64,000 bases of DNA, from the NCBI RefSeq assembly GCF_012489685.1, contig NC_080042.1, positions 63,783,633 to 63,847,632 on the forward strand, given 5' to 3'. Source of the DNA: Lotus japonicus. Lineage: Eukaryota; Streptophyta; Magnoliopsida; Fabales; Fabaceae. Numbering within the stretch: the first letter of the stretch is position 1; each line of letters begins with the position of its first letter. The translations under genes and the position numbers were made by a program. Under the pieces are notes generated by a model. The model was given only the letters and a program-made list of their open reading frames with translations. It had not been told where the DNA came from and made no database searches. Below are positions 35,104 through 46,534 of the stretch, in pieces.

Positions 35104-35300
35104 ACTTGAAAGTAGGAGAAACTGTATTATTATTTCTTAATCAGAGAATACAAAGGGTAATTACATTATATAGAAGAAGACTAATCCTAAATAAGGAAAT
35201 AACTAATTATGTACACAATCTCCTAATAAGAGAATAAATCTCCTAATACTGAATATAATATTCTAATAATAATTCTTATATTAATTCCTTATTTACAACA
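35104..35300 (-). repeat. 3' LTR of the copia element (197 bp)
   Basis: On the minus strand it starts TGTTGTAAATAAGG and ends CTTTCAAGT. The target duplication places the border three bases beyond the more canonical ...TTTCA. Confidence 0.85.
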
Positions 35301-35312
35301 CCCCCCTCAAGC
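35301..35312 (-). promoter_or_regulatory. Polypurine tract of the copia element
   Basis: The minus strand reads CTTGAGGGGGG immediately before the 3' LTR start TGTTG, the usual plus-strand primer position. It overlaps the end of the pol frame. Confidence 0.8.
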
Positions 35313-38300
35313 TGGTGAATGGATATCTATCATTCCCAGCTTGCAAGTAAGCTCTCTAAACCGCTCCAAGGGAAGTCCTTTGGTGAGCACATCAGCCAAC
35401 TGAAGTCCTGAGGGGACGTACTGTGTAGATATAAGACCACTATCCAATTTCTCTTTGATGAAGTGTCGGTCTATCTCTATGTGCTTTGTTCTGTCGTGTT
35501 GGACTGGATTGTGCGCAATACTAATGGCAGACTTATTATCACAGAAGAGTCTCATGGGAGCTTCATACTTTATTTTTAAATCATCTAGTATGATCTTCAT
35601 CCACAACAATTCACAAACTCCTTGAGCCATGGCTCTGAACTCTGCCTCTGCGCTTGATCTGGCAACTACATTCTGCTTCTTGCTCCTCCATGTAACTAAA
35701 TTTCCACCCAAGAACATACAATATCCAGTAGTGGATCTCCTGTCAACAATTGACCCTGCATAATCTGCATCAGTATAAACCTCCATAGACAATTGCTCAC
35801 TCTTCTTGAACAACAGACCCCTCCCTGGACTGGCCTTCAGATACTGCAAGATTCTATCCACAGCCTGTAAGTGTCTCTCCTGTGGGTCATGCATAAATTG
35901 ACTGACAACACTAACAGGATAAGCTATGTCAGGTCTAGTGTGAGATAGATAAATGAGCTTCCCCACAAGTCTCTGATATTGAGCCTTATCAACCCTAAGG
36001 TCCTCCTCACTACTTCCAATCTTGTGGTTTTGCTCTATCGGCACTCCCATGGGCTTACAACCCAATTTTCCAGTCTCTTTGAGAAGATCAAGGACATACT
36101 TTCTTTGAGATATGAAAATCCCTTGCTTCGAGTATGCCACCTCCATACCTAGGAAATATTTCAGCTTTCCAAGGTCCTTCATTTCAAATTGGGCTGCCAA
36201 CTCTTTCCTCAGATTCTGCTTCTCAAGTTCATCATTACCTGCAATGATCATATCGTCTACATAGACTAACAAAAGAGTGAGTTTACCATTTCGAGTATGT
36301 TTGATAAAGAGGGTATGATCACCTTGGCTTTGTTTATAACCCAGAGACACCATAGCATTAGTGAATCTCCCAAACCAAGCTCGGGGTGACTGTTTGAGCC
36401 CATATAAAGCCTTCTTCAGTTTGCACACCCTATTTCTTCCTGAAGTAGGGTCATACCCTGGTGGAATCTCCATATACACCTCTTCCTCCAAATCTCCATG
36501 CAAGAAAGCATTTTTAACATCAAACTGTTGCAACTCCCAATCAAAGTGAGCTGCTAAGGAAAGAATGATCCTTACGGTGTTCATTTTTGCTACCGGAGCA
36601 AATGTCTCATCATAATCAATTCCATAGGTCTGGGTGTATCCCTTTGCAACTAGCCTCGCCTTATACCTGTCAAGTGTGCCATCAGATCGGTACTTCACGG
36701 TATATATCCACTTGCAACCTACTGTCCTCTTGTCATTTGGCTTCTCAACAATCTCCCAAGTGCCATTTTTGTCCAGTGCATGCATCTCTTCATTCATGGC
36801 TTGAATCCAGTTCTTATCTTTTAAAGCTTCTTGTACTGATGTAGGGACTCTAATAGAGTCAATAGCTGAAATAAAACTCTGATGCTGCACAGAAAGATTT
36901 TGAGTAGACACAAATTGGGATATAGGGTACTTGGCACAAGAACGTTTTCCTTTTCGTAAGGCAATAGGTAAGTCATCAAGGTTATGCTCATAGGAATTAC
37001 TAGGCTCAGGGTTCGGAACACTTACCTCAGGATCAGATGGTTGGTCTTGTTGTTGGATCAGGACGGGTTTTACTTTCCGCTGGTACTTTATCCTGAACCT
37101 GTCAACATTATTTTGATCCGGTACTAGTTCAGGACCATTGTCATCATTCTGATCTGGTACTAACTCAGGACCATTGTCATCATTCTGATTTGGTACTTGT
37201 TCAGGACCATTGTCATCATCATCACTGTCCTCAGTGATAGGAATGGAGGAAGGCATCAAGGGCTCCTGTAGAAGAGGAATAACAGACAATTCTGGAGACT
37301 CAGCTTCCTGAGTATTCCCCCCCTGAAGCTGAGGATTGGGATAAAAAGACTCTGATTCTTGAAAAGTAACATCCATGGATATATAGACACGACGACTAGG
37401 AGGATGATAACACTTGTATCCCTTTTTATCTGAGGCATATCCTATAAAGATGCACTTAATAGCCCGAGGATCTAACTTACCCCGATGATGACCATGAACA
37501 TGAACAAAGGCGGAACAGCCAAATACACGACTTTGAAGCCCTGACTCAATGGGCACTGACGGAAAGAAGCTAGTCATAACCTGCACAGGACTAACATTAG
37601 ATAAAACCCTAGAAGGTAACCTATTAATTAAATAAGCAGCCGTTAAGACAGCTTCCCCCCAATAAAACTTAGGAACATTCATTTGAAAGAGTAACGCTCG
37701 AGTGATTTCAAGAAGATGACGATTTTTCCTTTCAGCAACCCCATTTTGTTGTGGGGTGTCAACACAAGTCAACTCATGAACAACACCATTTTTTGTAAGA
37801 AATTCAGAAAAATTCTTGTTAACATACTCTTTCCCATTGTCTGACCTTAACCTCTTAATAGGTTTCCCAAACTGTGTTCTAATCATGTGGAAAAAGTTAA
37901 CAAATAATTGAAACACCTCAGACTTATCTTTCATAAGAAAAACCCATGTAATCCGAGTACAATCATCAATAAAAGTAACAAACCATTTTGCACCAGAAAC
38001 ATTAGAAATGGACGAAGGTCCCCACACATCAGAGTGAACAAGATCAAAAGGTTGAGCACATTTATTATTACTAGGAAGAAAAGTTGAACGATGATGCTAA
38101 GAAAACTGACAAACATCACAATGAAAAGATTCGACTGACACTTTTGAAAATAAATGGGGAAACATGGTCCTAAGAATACTAAAAGGGGGATGCCCAAAAC
38201 GCTTGTGTCGCAACCATATTTGAGAAGTATTCCAGGACTCTGAACTCGTCTGATGACACTTGCTTTCCTCGTGCTGCAGACAGCATAACCCGTCCTGTTC

Positions 38301-39767
38301 CTTAGCAATCCCAATTATCTGTCCCGTGGCAAGATCCTGAAAAACACCATGAGAGTGGAAAAAGGTTACTGCACAGTTCAAGTCTCGAGTGAGTTTATGG
38401 ATGGACAAAAGATTGTTAGAAAGCTTTGGGACATGAAGCACACGCTTTAAGGGAAGAGATGGACTAAGGTGAATGTTACCACATCCCGTAATCTGGTTTT
38501 GGGATCCATTAGCAACAGTGATATAATGTTTTCCAGGGTAAGTGGAATAAGAAGATAAATGTGAGGGGTGAGGTGTCATATGATCTGTAGCACCAGAGTC
38601 AATAATCCAGTCATTTTCAGTACTCAAAGCATTAAGAGATAAGAAGGTAGAACTCTTACCAGTCATTGTGAGAGAACAAGAACCAGTGGGCTTACTCAAT
38701 GAGTCCATAAAAGCTCTCAGACGCTCCAATTCTGCTTTGCTAAGGCTAGGAACATCTTCTGCTGGTGGTACAGGTGGGACTTCACCATCATTCTCCATGT
38801 CAGAAGCTGTGTGATTTGCACGCCTCTGCGGAGCACCTTTGGACTTGCTCATACGTGCAAGGACGTTTTCCCTTCCATAAAGTTTGAAACAGTACTCTTT
38901 GGTGTGACCTGACCTCTTACAGTAAGTGCAACGATCATCACGGTTGAAGCGATCGTCACCGTTAAAGCGATCATCACGGTTGGGGCGATCATCACGGTTA
39001 GGGCGTCCGAAAGAGGTGGATCCTTTTATGGGACCCTTTCCAGAGGCTAAGGCTGAACCATCAACTGATTTGTCTTCCACCATCACTGTCCTCCGAGTTT
39101 CTTCACCACGAACTATAGAGAACACCTCTGAGAGAGAGGGGAGTTGCTCTTTACCCAAAATTTGGACCCGAATCGGATCAAATTCAGAGTTAAGCCCAGA
39201 GAGAAACTTAAAGATTCGCGCTTTTTCAATAAACTTATTCAATGTTGTGGAGTCAGAATCACACTTCATCTTCAGATTTTGATACTGATCTAATTCAATC
39301 CAGAGACCATTCAAGGTCCCATAGTAATCTGTCACAGAGAGAGTTCCTTGCTTAGAATTGAAAACTTTATTTTCCAATTCATAACAAGCTGAGAGATCTT
39401 GTTTCTTAGAGTATGCTTGTGCCAGATTATTCCAAATCTCTTTGGCAGTAGGGAAAAACATATAATTCCGGCTAATTTCCGGAATCATAGAGTACCAAAA
39501 CCAGGTCATAATAAGAGAATTCTCTTCACTTCATGTGTCATATTGTGGATCAGTTTCAGCTGGGGCTGTTTCTTCAATATAACTGATTTTCTTGCGACTT
39601 ATGAGAGTGTGACGGACGAGCTCGGACCATTGGAGGTAGTTGCGCCCATCCAAGCGAAAGGAACCTTGTAATACCGGGAGATCTTTGTGGGTCAAAGGTG
39701 GAAGAGAGACCCCTTTCACTCCAGAAGTGAGTTTCTCCTTAGGTATGGGAATCTCGTCTCCAGACAT
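35307..39767 (-). pseudogene. Copia gag-pol polyprotein with two in-frame stop codons
   Basis: The frame starts at 39767 (MSGDEIPIPKE) and stays in one phase for 1487 codons to TGA at 35307. It is broken by TGA at 39531-39533 and TAG at 38097-38099. Domains in order: gag with zinc knuckle CTYCKRSGHTKEYC (about 38890-38930), protease DSGATDH, pre-integrase HKRFGHP, integrase core (HSDVWGP, RSDNGKEY, PQQNGVAERKNRHLLE), reverse transcriptase (RYKARLVAKGYTQ, DYDETFAPVAKM, YVDDMII) and RNase H (YTDADYAG, DNKSAISIAHNP, RTKHIEIDRHFIKE). Two local peptide repeats are visible: RDDRFN-type in gag and NGPELVPDQNDD-type (three copies) between integrase and reverse transcriptase. No frameshift was seen. 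It cannot make a full polyprotein without readthrough. Confidence 0.9.
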
Positions 39768-40106
39768 ACTGAGAGATGTTACTGTAGAAGGGAAATAAGA
39801 GGAAAATAACAGAAACAGAGAAGATTGCACTCTCCTTGAATGGAAGAACCAAAGGCTTCTTAAGAAAAAACACCAACAAAGTGAGGAAACGACCCTCGGA
39901 AACAGGACCAGAAGGCACGGGGAACCCTCTCTGTGCAATCGCAATCGCAGTCAGGAACAGAGGTTGGCAGGCCGGTGATGAAGAGCACAGGCCTCCAAAC
40001 AGTATAAGCCAACAATGGCAAAACAGAAAACGTTACCAGATAAAAGGGCCGTAATAAGACGGCTAGGGTTTTTTTTTTCGCAGAAGCAGAACTCCCAAGA
40101 TCGGGA

Positions 40107-40118
40107 GCTCTGATACCA
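40107..40118 (-). promoter_or_regulatory. tRNA-Met primer-binding site of the copia element
   Basis: The minus strand reads TGGTATCAGAGC, complementary to the initiator tRNA-Met 3' end. It directly touches the LTR border at 40119, which supports the 197-bp LTR definition. Confidence 0.9.
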
Positions 40119-40315
40119 ACTTGAAAGTAGGAGAAACTGTATTATTATTTCTTAATCAGAGAATACAAAGGGTAATTACATTATATAGAAGAAGACTAAT
40201 CCTAAATAAGGAAATAACTAATTATGTACACAATCTCCTAATAAGAGAATAAATCTCCTAATACTGAATATAATATTCTAATAATAATTCTTATATTAAT
40301 TCCTTATTTACAACA
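40119..40315 (-). repeat. 5' LTR of the copia element (197 bp)
   Basis: Identical by eye to 35104-35300. A long leader (39768-40106) separates the primer site from the gag start. The LTR is AT-rich; a TATA-like stretch occurs in the reverse complement near 40280-40300. Confidence 0.85.
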
Positions 40316-40320
40316 CTTTC

Positions 40321-41404
40321 AAACATACATCATGAACTTTTATCATATCTCTCCTTAATCTCTTACTGTTATTTGAATATACCCTTCTATTAATTTTGGG
40401 TTATGTTACTAATAGTTAGTAAATATAGACCTTTTATTTTTTAAAGAAAAAAGTATAAAATCACAATAAATGTTATACTTTTTGCAAATAAACATCTTGA
40501 AATCTCACATTTCATTATAATTAATCCTTAAACTCTTACTAATAATGAATAAAATGATCTATTGCAACATTATGGAGTACATGTTCTTCTCAATAAAGCA
40601 ATAATGCTCACAATTTTACAAAGATCATACAGTTTTCTTTATAAGGCCATGATTAACAATATGATATCGATCAAATTCTGTGAATGGCTTAGATTAATCA
40701 CACCTCTCAACCAAGTTAGCGTAAAAATTATTTATTTAATCAAGAAAAGAAACATGCTGAAAGTAAATATATGTTATGTTTTAAATGGGAAAAAAATAGA
40801 GTTACTTCATCAAAAAGCAATTATTAATATCAATACTTACATGTTGTAGGTAGCAAAATATGTTATGTACAGGTCAATGAGGTCATCATAAACACTATTT
40901 CAAACAAAAACTAAGTTTGAGAGAAGGGATGACAGCATTGGTGAACACCCTAAAAATCGGCGGTAAATAGATTCTTGAGATTTTCCATCAGCTGCTTCCA
41001 TATGCATCTCTTGTAGTTTTTCTTAAGAACATAATTCTTGACAGCTTTTCAAGTAATGGTTAGAAGAAAGAAAGATTATGCAGTATATCTAATAGAATTG
41101 GCAAACAGAGAAAAAGAATAAAGAAACTGAATATTTCATTTCAGAGTTGTTAAACTGTACAATGGAGCAATCAAATATGTTCTTATATATGAAGGAAAAT
41201 GCAACAATTAATTAAATGGGAAGCTATCTATATCATAACACAGTCATAATTGAAGGTGATAATCTCAATAATTTGTCTTTCAATAAGCAGAAGAGTATAA
41301 CATTGGCCTATCAAAAAAAAAAAAAGAGTATAACATCCAAGATTTCTTAACAGCCACTGGTGGACTGAGAAACACTCAGATCACATCCAAGGCCATCTAC
41401 TGTG
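40321..41404. other. AT-rich spacer between copia element and duplication
   Basis: No gene recognised. A plus frame of 95 codons at 40562-40849 has the amino-acid bias of AT-rich non-coding DNA. Confidence 0.45.
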
Positions 41405-42873
41405 AGAGTATTTTGTTTCAATAGCAAAAGATTGCAGATTTAAATTTATTTCAGTTTTTATCTTCTGCTTTAGATAAGTTATGGGTAGTTATAGTCAATT
41501 TTGTAATCATGGTACGTTAAGGACCATGAATGTCTAGTGGGGAGTTATTAGGAGCTATTAGTTTCTCTGATGTTATTTATATCTGCCTTTAGAGTCAGAA
41601 ATGTAACAATTCTCTACATGAATCAATTCTGAAATTTGTTACAAACAGCACCTCTTGAGCCACTTTTCTTTCTTCTTCTTTTTTTCTGGTTTAAGCTTTC
41701 TCTTGTTCTACTATTACTGTTATAAACCCCTGCTACTGTCATAGAAAACCAACAAAGTCAACTGACTTCCGCGCAAAGTAAACATCTACAAACAAATCAA
41801 AAGGATAACTTGAGTAAGAAATAAATGCCAGGATAAAAGAGTACGCTCTGACATCAAACACAACGTCAACTCAACTGAATTTCACAGAAAATAAACCTAT
41901 GCAAACAAACCAATAGACTAAGGTAATTAAGAAATAAAACGAGAATATGATTTAATGCTGAACTGAGAATAGGGCAGTTCTATTTCAGTAGTATAAAGAC
42001 ACAAAATATGGGTGATTTGGAGTGTGCACACAAATCTCATGTACTTCCTTGCTCCGGAGTAGAGAACCAGGAGGAGAAATGGACCAAAGAATCAAAATCA
42101 AATTATAGAGCCTAAAGGGAGAAGCACATAAAAGCTTGAGAGAGGTAACATGAATGAGAAAAACGCCTTCGCTTTTGATTAAAAATCATGGTATTAGAAC
42201 ATATATGATCTATTGGTCGATTATTAGATTAAACTTTAAGACAAGGTAATATGAGAACAGTGCTATGTCTATACTTGAAGCTCAAATATCTTTCACCTAC
42301 AGGGTATGGGTATTTGTTGAAGAGAAAAACACACTTCATTAGCCTGACATTTTGAAATACATGAAAATATGAATTACGGATAAACTAAACCTCTGCAAAC
42401 AAATTAATAGGATAACTTGAGTAAAAAATAAATGAGAATGTGACTTAGAAATATTTTTATGCATGCTAAACTGAGAATACAAGAGAATATACTTTAGAGG
42501 ATTCATTTTAATCATTTCATTCCTTTGTTCCAATTCTTTAGAAGATTATTCATGATCCTAGAAATCATGAAAGTGTATAGTATATGAGAGAAAAAGGAAA
42601 CAAATGGCATAAATGTCGTTTTACATGAATAGATACACCACATGAAATTTGCACAAGCAGAGTATATGGGAATGGAACACGAGAAAATATTTCTTTTGAA
42701 AATCTACATGTTCCAAACAAACAAAAACCAGGCTTCAGGGTGTAAAATAACAATTTTCTACAGATTTAAGATTATGTACTGTCAAACAACTAATTAAAAA
42801 CCATTCAAAAGAGACAAGCCCAAAAGCGTGCCCCCACCTGAACAAAACCAAAAATCCAAGATCGAGCAACATC

Positions 42874-42879
42874 TTTATT
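42874..42879 (-). terminator. AATAAA polyadenylation-type signal downstream of MED25 copy 1
   Basis: The minus strand reads TTAATAAAGATG about 290 bases after the MED25 stop codon. It is a plausible 3'-end signal, although AATAAA is common by chance in this AT-rich DNA. Confidence 0.35.
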
Positions 42880-43164
42880 AAGACCTCCAAATGGGTACAA
42901 AATGCGGCGACAGGTTCAACCAAAACAGGATCTCATCGAGCCACAACAAAAACCACAAAGAACAAAGACCCTACCTAGCAGAGAAAGCCGCAATAGCCTT
43001 AACAAAGAGCTAAACAAATACCGAATTCAAGCTCACCCAGAATCAGAAACAAAACAAGAAATTATATGGTCATAAAACATTAATCTGTGATTTTGACCTA
43101 TCAACCAAAATATAAATATAACCCGCGTCAGTTGTGAGGAATCCATATAAAAATTTGAGCTAAC

Positions 43165-45642
43165 TCATGAACCCCCACCAATGTCTGTTGTTCCTTGTGA
43201 TACCTGTCCCTCATAAACCATTTGTGACTGCCCAGGACCTTGAACATAGGCTTGACCAATTCCTGCCCCAACCATCTCTTGCTGCTGAGGAAGTTGCTGA
43301 TGCTGTAGTTGCTGCAACTGCGGAAGCTGTTGCTGCGGCTGCAGCAGCGAAAGTTGTTGTTGTTGAAGTTGAGGGAGTTGTTGCTGTTGCAGCTGGGAAA
43401 GTTGTTGATGTTGGACTTGTGGAAGTAATTGCTGCTGTTGTTGTTGGAGCTGGGTAAGTTGCTGCTGCTGCTGCTGCTGTTGTGGAAGCTTCTGTTGCTG
43501 CAAGTGAGGATGCTGCTGCTGTTGTGATTGCATCTGCTGTGGCTGTTGCATTTGTTGCTGCTGTTGACTTGACAGTTGTGGCTTCAACGCAGCCATATCT
43601 AATATCCCCGGTAAAAGCATCCCAATCAAGCGGGAGGCTTTGTTAGAAATAGATAGTAGCAATGTCTGTGATGGTAATGGAATAACTGCACACAGCTTCT
43701 TTTCCTGCAGCTGACCAAAAAACCGATGAGGGTTCATTACCCGGAAAACAACAAAATCTGCCTTTCCTACAAAATGCTCGTCATTCATGTGGTCCTGAGG
43801 TATAAGCCGAACCATTTGCATTACAGGGGGCCAGTTTTCTGCAATTGTCTCAGGGGCAGAAACATTCCTATAACCTTCCAGTTTGGTTATGAATACTGGC
43901 TGTTCTTGTTTTATCCCACATAAGCTTCCCTCCCAGATCTTGATATATTTGGATTGTGTAGGCTGCATACCACCTGATGTCTGCTGTGGCAGAGTCATCT
44001 TAGGTGCTGCATTATTCCCAAGTGGCTGCACACCTGATTGTACTTGTAGAGACATTCCAGGAGTAGGAATCATCGTACCATTTCCAGAAGAGACAACTGA
44101 TGGACCAACATTTTGGTTCATGGTAACTCTACCTTGCACCACTTGGGCTCCTGAAATGTTCCCTTGGCTCATTCCAGGGACCCGTTGTCCCATACTAACA
44201 GCTCCTTGAAGGTTACTCAATGGTTGTGAAATCCCAAGATTTGAACTTGAAGACAAATTAGAAGTAGCTAAAGTTAATGAACAGAGAGCTGAGTTTTGTC
44301 CAACCTGTGCAGGAGCGATGAGAGGTCCAGAACTGGTTATTGATATTATTCCTGACGGTCCAGATGAAAATGCATTTTGAGCCGCAGGTACAGAAGATGC
44401 CATCCCACTAGATATCATGTTTGACATGTGCATGGCAACAGGAGTCTGACCCATTGATGGAAGTCCCATAGAGGTTCCACCACTTAAGGCAGCAGAGTTC
44501 ATCACCTGAGGTGCTTGAGAGAGATTATTCCAACTGTTCACATTCACTTGTGCAGGATGCACTGGACCTAAGGGCGGCTGCAACATTGACGCCATAGGCT
44601 TTGTATCCTGACCATTTTCAGTACTTGTCATGAGATCTTGAGAAGCAGAAGATGGAGAGGATGTCTGAAAATTTGGAACACCTGGACTAGAACTAGCAGC
44701 ACGCGGAACTGATGAATTGTGGGGAAAAGCAGGTCCAGATACCATGGAAGCTACGGGAACTGGCCCCACTTTTACAGTTGCAGGAGCCACATTCCTAACA
44801 GATATAGGTTTCCAGTTTGCAATTGATCCATTAACTGATGGCAAAGAAGTTGGGGGTGCCCATGTACCTGGTGTGACAGAAACTGCATCTACTTTAACAG
44901 GACTTTGCTTTGTAGGCAAGATTGTGATCCCAGAACGACTCAAAGCAGTGGAGGCTTCTCTGAAAGCTTCAGATATTAAAACAAGGAAATAAGGGGTTTT
45001 AACATCAACAGGTGGATCAGCTGCTCCACTAGTTCGTTTTCCTGCATTGTAGATGGCTTTAACTTTGGGAAGTTGTCTAGGGCAGATGACTGACAGAGAA
45101 ATAGAAAACTGAGGAAATTCTTTCGCAACAGCTTCAGCATCATATAAACGGTTCCCTGGATCTGAATCAATGGTTTCAATCTTCTCTAGGTTCTGTGGTC
45201 GCGGAATATAAACTGGTGTCTTCAATGGATAAGGATTGCTTGCTGCTACAAGGATACAGTGCTTATGCATATCCACATTCTGCTGATTCGGGCCTCCACT
45301 TTGAGAATTTGGGAACATCATCAGAGCTTCAGCAAGCCCTTCGGCAATTGCAGCATCATTAAAACCACCACCAGTAAAGGGTACAGCTGAAAGCCACGAG
45401 AAGAAAACATTTGGGTCTCTTGTCCAGCCAGTCCGTTGCACAAGGCAACCAGAATAACATCCATGAGTACTATAGGTGACTAGAGCAAACTCAACGTTCG
45501 AAGCAGAAGGATTCTGCCCAATTGACTCGTTTCCACCGAAAGACCTGATGATCTTATCAAGGTAATCCCTGAGAATGGTGTCCCAATATGGGCCCATAGC
45601 AGCGGTGCATTCGACGGCCACGACAAGCTGTTTCTCAGCCAT
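43165..45642 (-). CDS. MED25: MED25 (PFT1) Mediator subunit, intronless copy 1, 825 aa
   Basis: One uninterrupted frame from ATG (45642) to TGA (43165). Residues about 1-225 are the von Willebrand A-like domain that anchors MED25 to Mediator (VVAVECTAAMGPYWDTILRD, SGCLVQRTGWTRDPNVFFSW, GGGFNDAAIAEGLAEALMMF). The middle is a Ser/Gly/Asn/Met-rich linker. Residues about 545-675 are the activator-interacting domain (YIKIWEGSLCG, PVFITKLEGYRN, FRVMNPHRFFGQLQEKKLCA). The C-terminus is a long poly-Gln tract. The length agrees with Arabidopsis MED25 (836 aa). MED25 genes in other plants have many introns, whereas this one has none, so it looks like a retrocopy. The open frame over 2.5 kb suggests recent origin or selection. 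TATA-like element at 45746. The duplicated partner is 54576-57074. Confidence 0.9.
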   Translation of the reverse strand: MAEKQLVVAVECTAAMGPYWDTILRDYLDKIIRSFGGNESIGQNPSASNVEFALVTYSTHGCYSGCLVQRTGWTRDPNVFFSWLSAVPFTGGGFNDAAIAEGLAEALMMFPNSQSGGPNQQNVDMHKHCILVAASNPYPLKTPVYIPRPQNLEKIETIDSDPGNRLYDAEAVAKEFPQFSISLSVICPRQLPKVKAIYNAGKRTSGAADPPVDVKTPYFLVLISEAFREASTALSRSGITILPTKQSPVKVDAVSVTPGTWAPPTSLPSVNGSIANWKPISVRNVAPATVKVGPVPVASMVSGPAFPHNSSVPRAASSSPGVPNFQTSSPSSASQDLMTSTENGQDTKPMASMLQPPLGPVHPAQVNVNSWNNLSQAPQVMNSAALSGGTSMGLPSMGQTPVAMHMSNMISSGMASSVPAAQNAFSSGPSGIISITSSGPLIAPAQVGQNSALCSLTLATSNLSSSSNLGISQPLSNLQGAVSMGQRVPGMSQGNISGAQVVQGRVTMNQNVGPSVVSSGNGTMIPTPGMSLQVQSGVQPLGNNAAPKMTLPQQTSGGMQPTQSKYIKIWEGSLCGIKQEQPVFITKLEGYRNVSAPETIAENWPPVMQMVRLIPQDHMNDEHFVGKADFVVFRVMNPHRFFGQLQEKKLCAVIPLPSQTLLLSISNKASRLIGMLLPGILDMAALKPQLSSQQQQQMQQPQQMQSQQQQHPHLQQQKLPQQQQQQQQLTQLQQQQQQLLPQVQHQQLSQLQQQQLPQLQQQQLSLLQPQQQLPQLQQLQHQQLPQQQEMVGAGIGQAYVQGPGQSQMVYEGQVSQGTTDIGGGS

Positions 45643-45745
45643 GAGGATTGGAAGAAGAAAACGCGATAGTAGAAAAGGGAAGACAGGGATTTTTAGGGTT
45701 TTGTTGTGAGGAATGATATAGTGGTGTTATTATATGAAGAAGCGT

Positions 45746-45755
45746 TATTTATAGA
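45746..45755 (-). promoter_or_regulatory. Putative TATA box of MED25 copy 1
   Basis: The minus strand reads CTATAAATAA about 105 bases upstream of the ATG, followed by AAAACCCTAAAAATCCCTG, a common plant 5'-leader composition. The same box is conserved at the second copy. Confidence 0.5.
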
Positions 45756-46117
45756 TGGGAAATTGAGGGATGATTTATATTGATTGCATAGATGGAAAGT
45801 TGATGGAGGTGCATTGAATTTGAAAGGGGTTACCATTTAGAGTGAATCATCCTCGTTTCACTTTGGATATGTCTTACAAAGGTGATGATGACGGTGGCCT
45901 GGCCAGTGGAGTTGCCACCACGGGAAGTGTTTGGTGTTTTCGAATTTTTTCTTCCGTGGCTAAGTTTGCTCATGCTGTTGGGTAAGGGTCATATGAATAA
46001 TTTTATATTATTATTTCTAACATGTACCTTAACAGCCCAATTTCTGGGTGTTTAATGTTAAAACCAAAACTTCCACTAATCAACGAAATGAAAAACAAAT
46101 ACCAACAAGCTTTCAAG

Positions 46118-46203
46118 TTTGGTGATCCCAAACCTTTAATGTCGTCCGTACTTCCAGTACAAATCTTGTCAGAACCTGAGGGAAGGGTAAAGTCACTGAC
46201 AAC
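46118..46203 (-). pseudogene. Relic WD-repeat exon, unit 1
   Basis: After an acceptor TGAACAG, the minus strand reads VVSDFTLPSGSDKICTGSTDD and, after a one-base shift, KVWDHQT before a stop. This is the pattern of one WD40 blade (GS.D.T..VWD), like those of plant zinc-finger WD proteins. No neighbouring blades are present. It is paralogous to 57562-57648. Confidence 0.5.
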
Positions 46204-46534
46204 CTGTTCATTCAACAAACAGCAATTCATTAAGACTAGGGAGTGAAAGAGGAGAAAGAGCAATCTCAGAAAAAGTGTGCTACCTGGAAATACATCACAA
46301 AGAGAGAGGGAGCTATTGAAGGAGGAGAAAGAAGAGTATAAAGAGAGAATTGTGATGATGGATAAAAGAGTCCGAGTTAAGAAAAGCTGAACTGTTGGGG
46401 GGAAAACGCCGAGATAAAGAGGGAAGTGAGGAAGGGGGAAGAAGAAATGGGGAAGGGTTGGCTGAGAAAAAAAAAGGAGGGTGAACTTGAGCATGGATTT
46501 TTTCCAGTAAGAAAGGAAATTATTTTGAATGAAA

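Larger units (their letters stand above)
35104..40315 (-). mobile_element. Ty1/copia LTR retrotransposon, 5.2 kb, identical LTRs
   Basis: The 197-bp LTRs (35104-35300 and 40119-40315) look identical. The exact 5-bp target duplication ctttc lies at 35099-35103 and 40316-40320. On the minus strand: LTR, tRNA-Met primer site directly adjacent, gag-pol reading with two in-frame stops, purine tract, LTR. Domain order protease-integrase-reverse transcriptase-RNase H is that of Ty1/copia. LTR identity implies a very recent insertion. It sits between the MATE C upstream region and the segmental duplication. Confidence 0.93.

Noticed and set aside
40562..40849. 95-codon plus-strand frame
   Set aside because: Its Ile/Lys/Asn bias matches AT-rich non-coding DNA and no domain is visible.
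43167..43457. Ala/Val-rich frame on the plus strand opposite MED25
   Set aside because: It is the shadow of the poly-Gln-coding strand.
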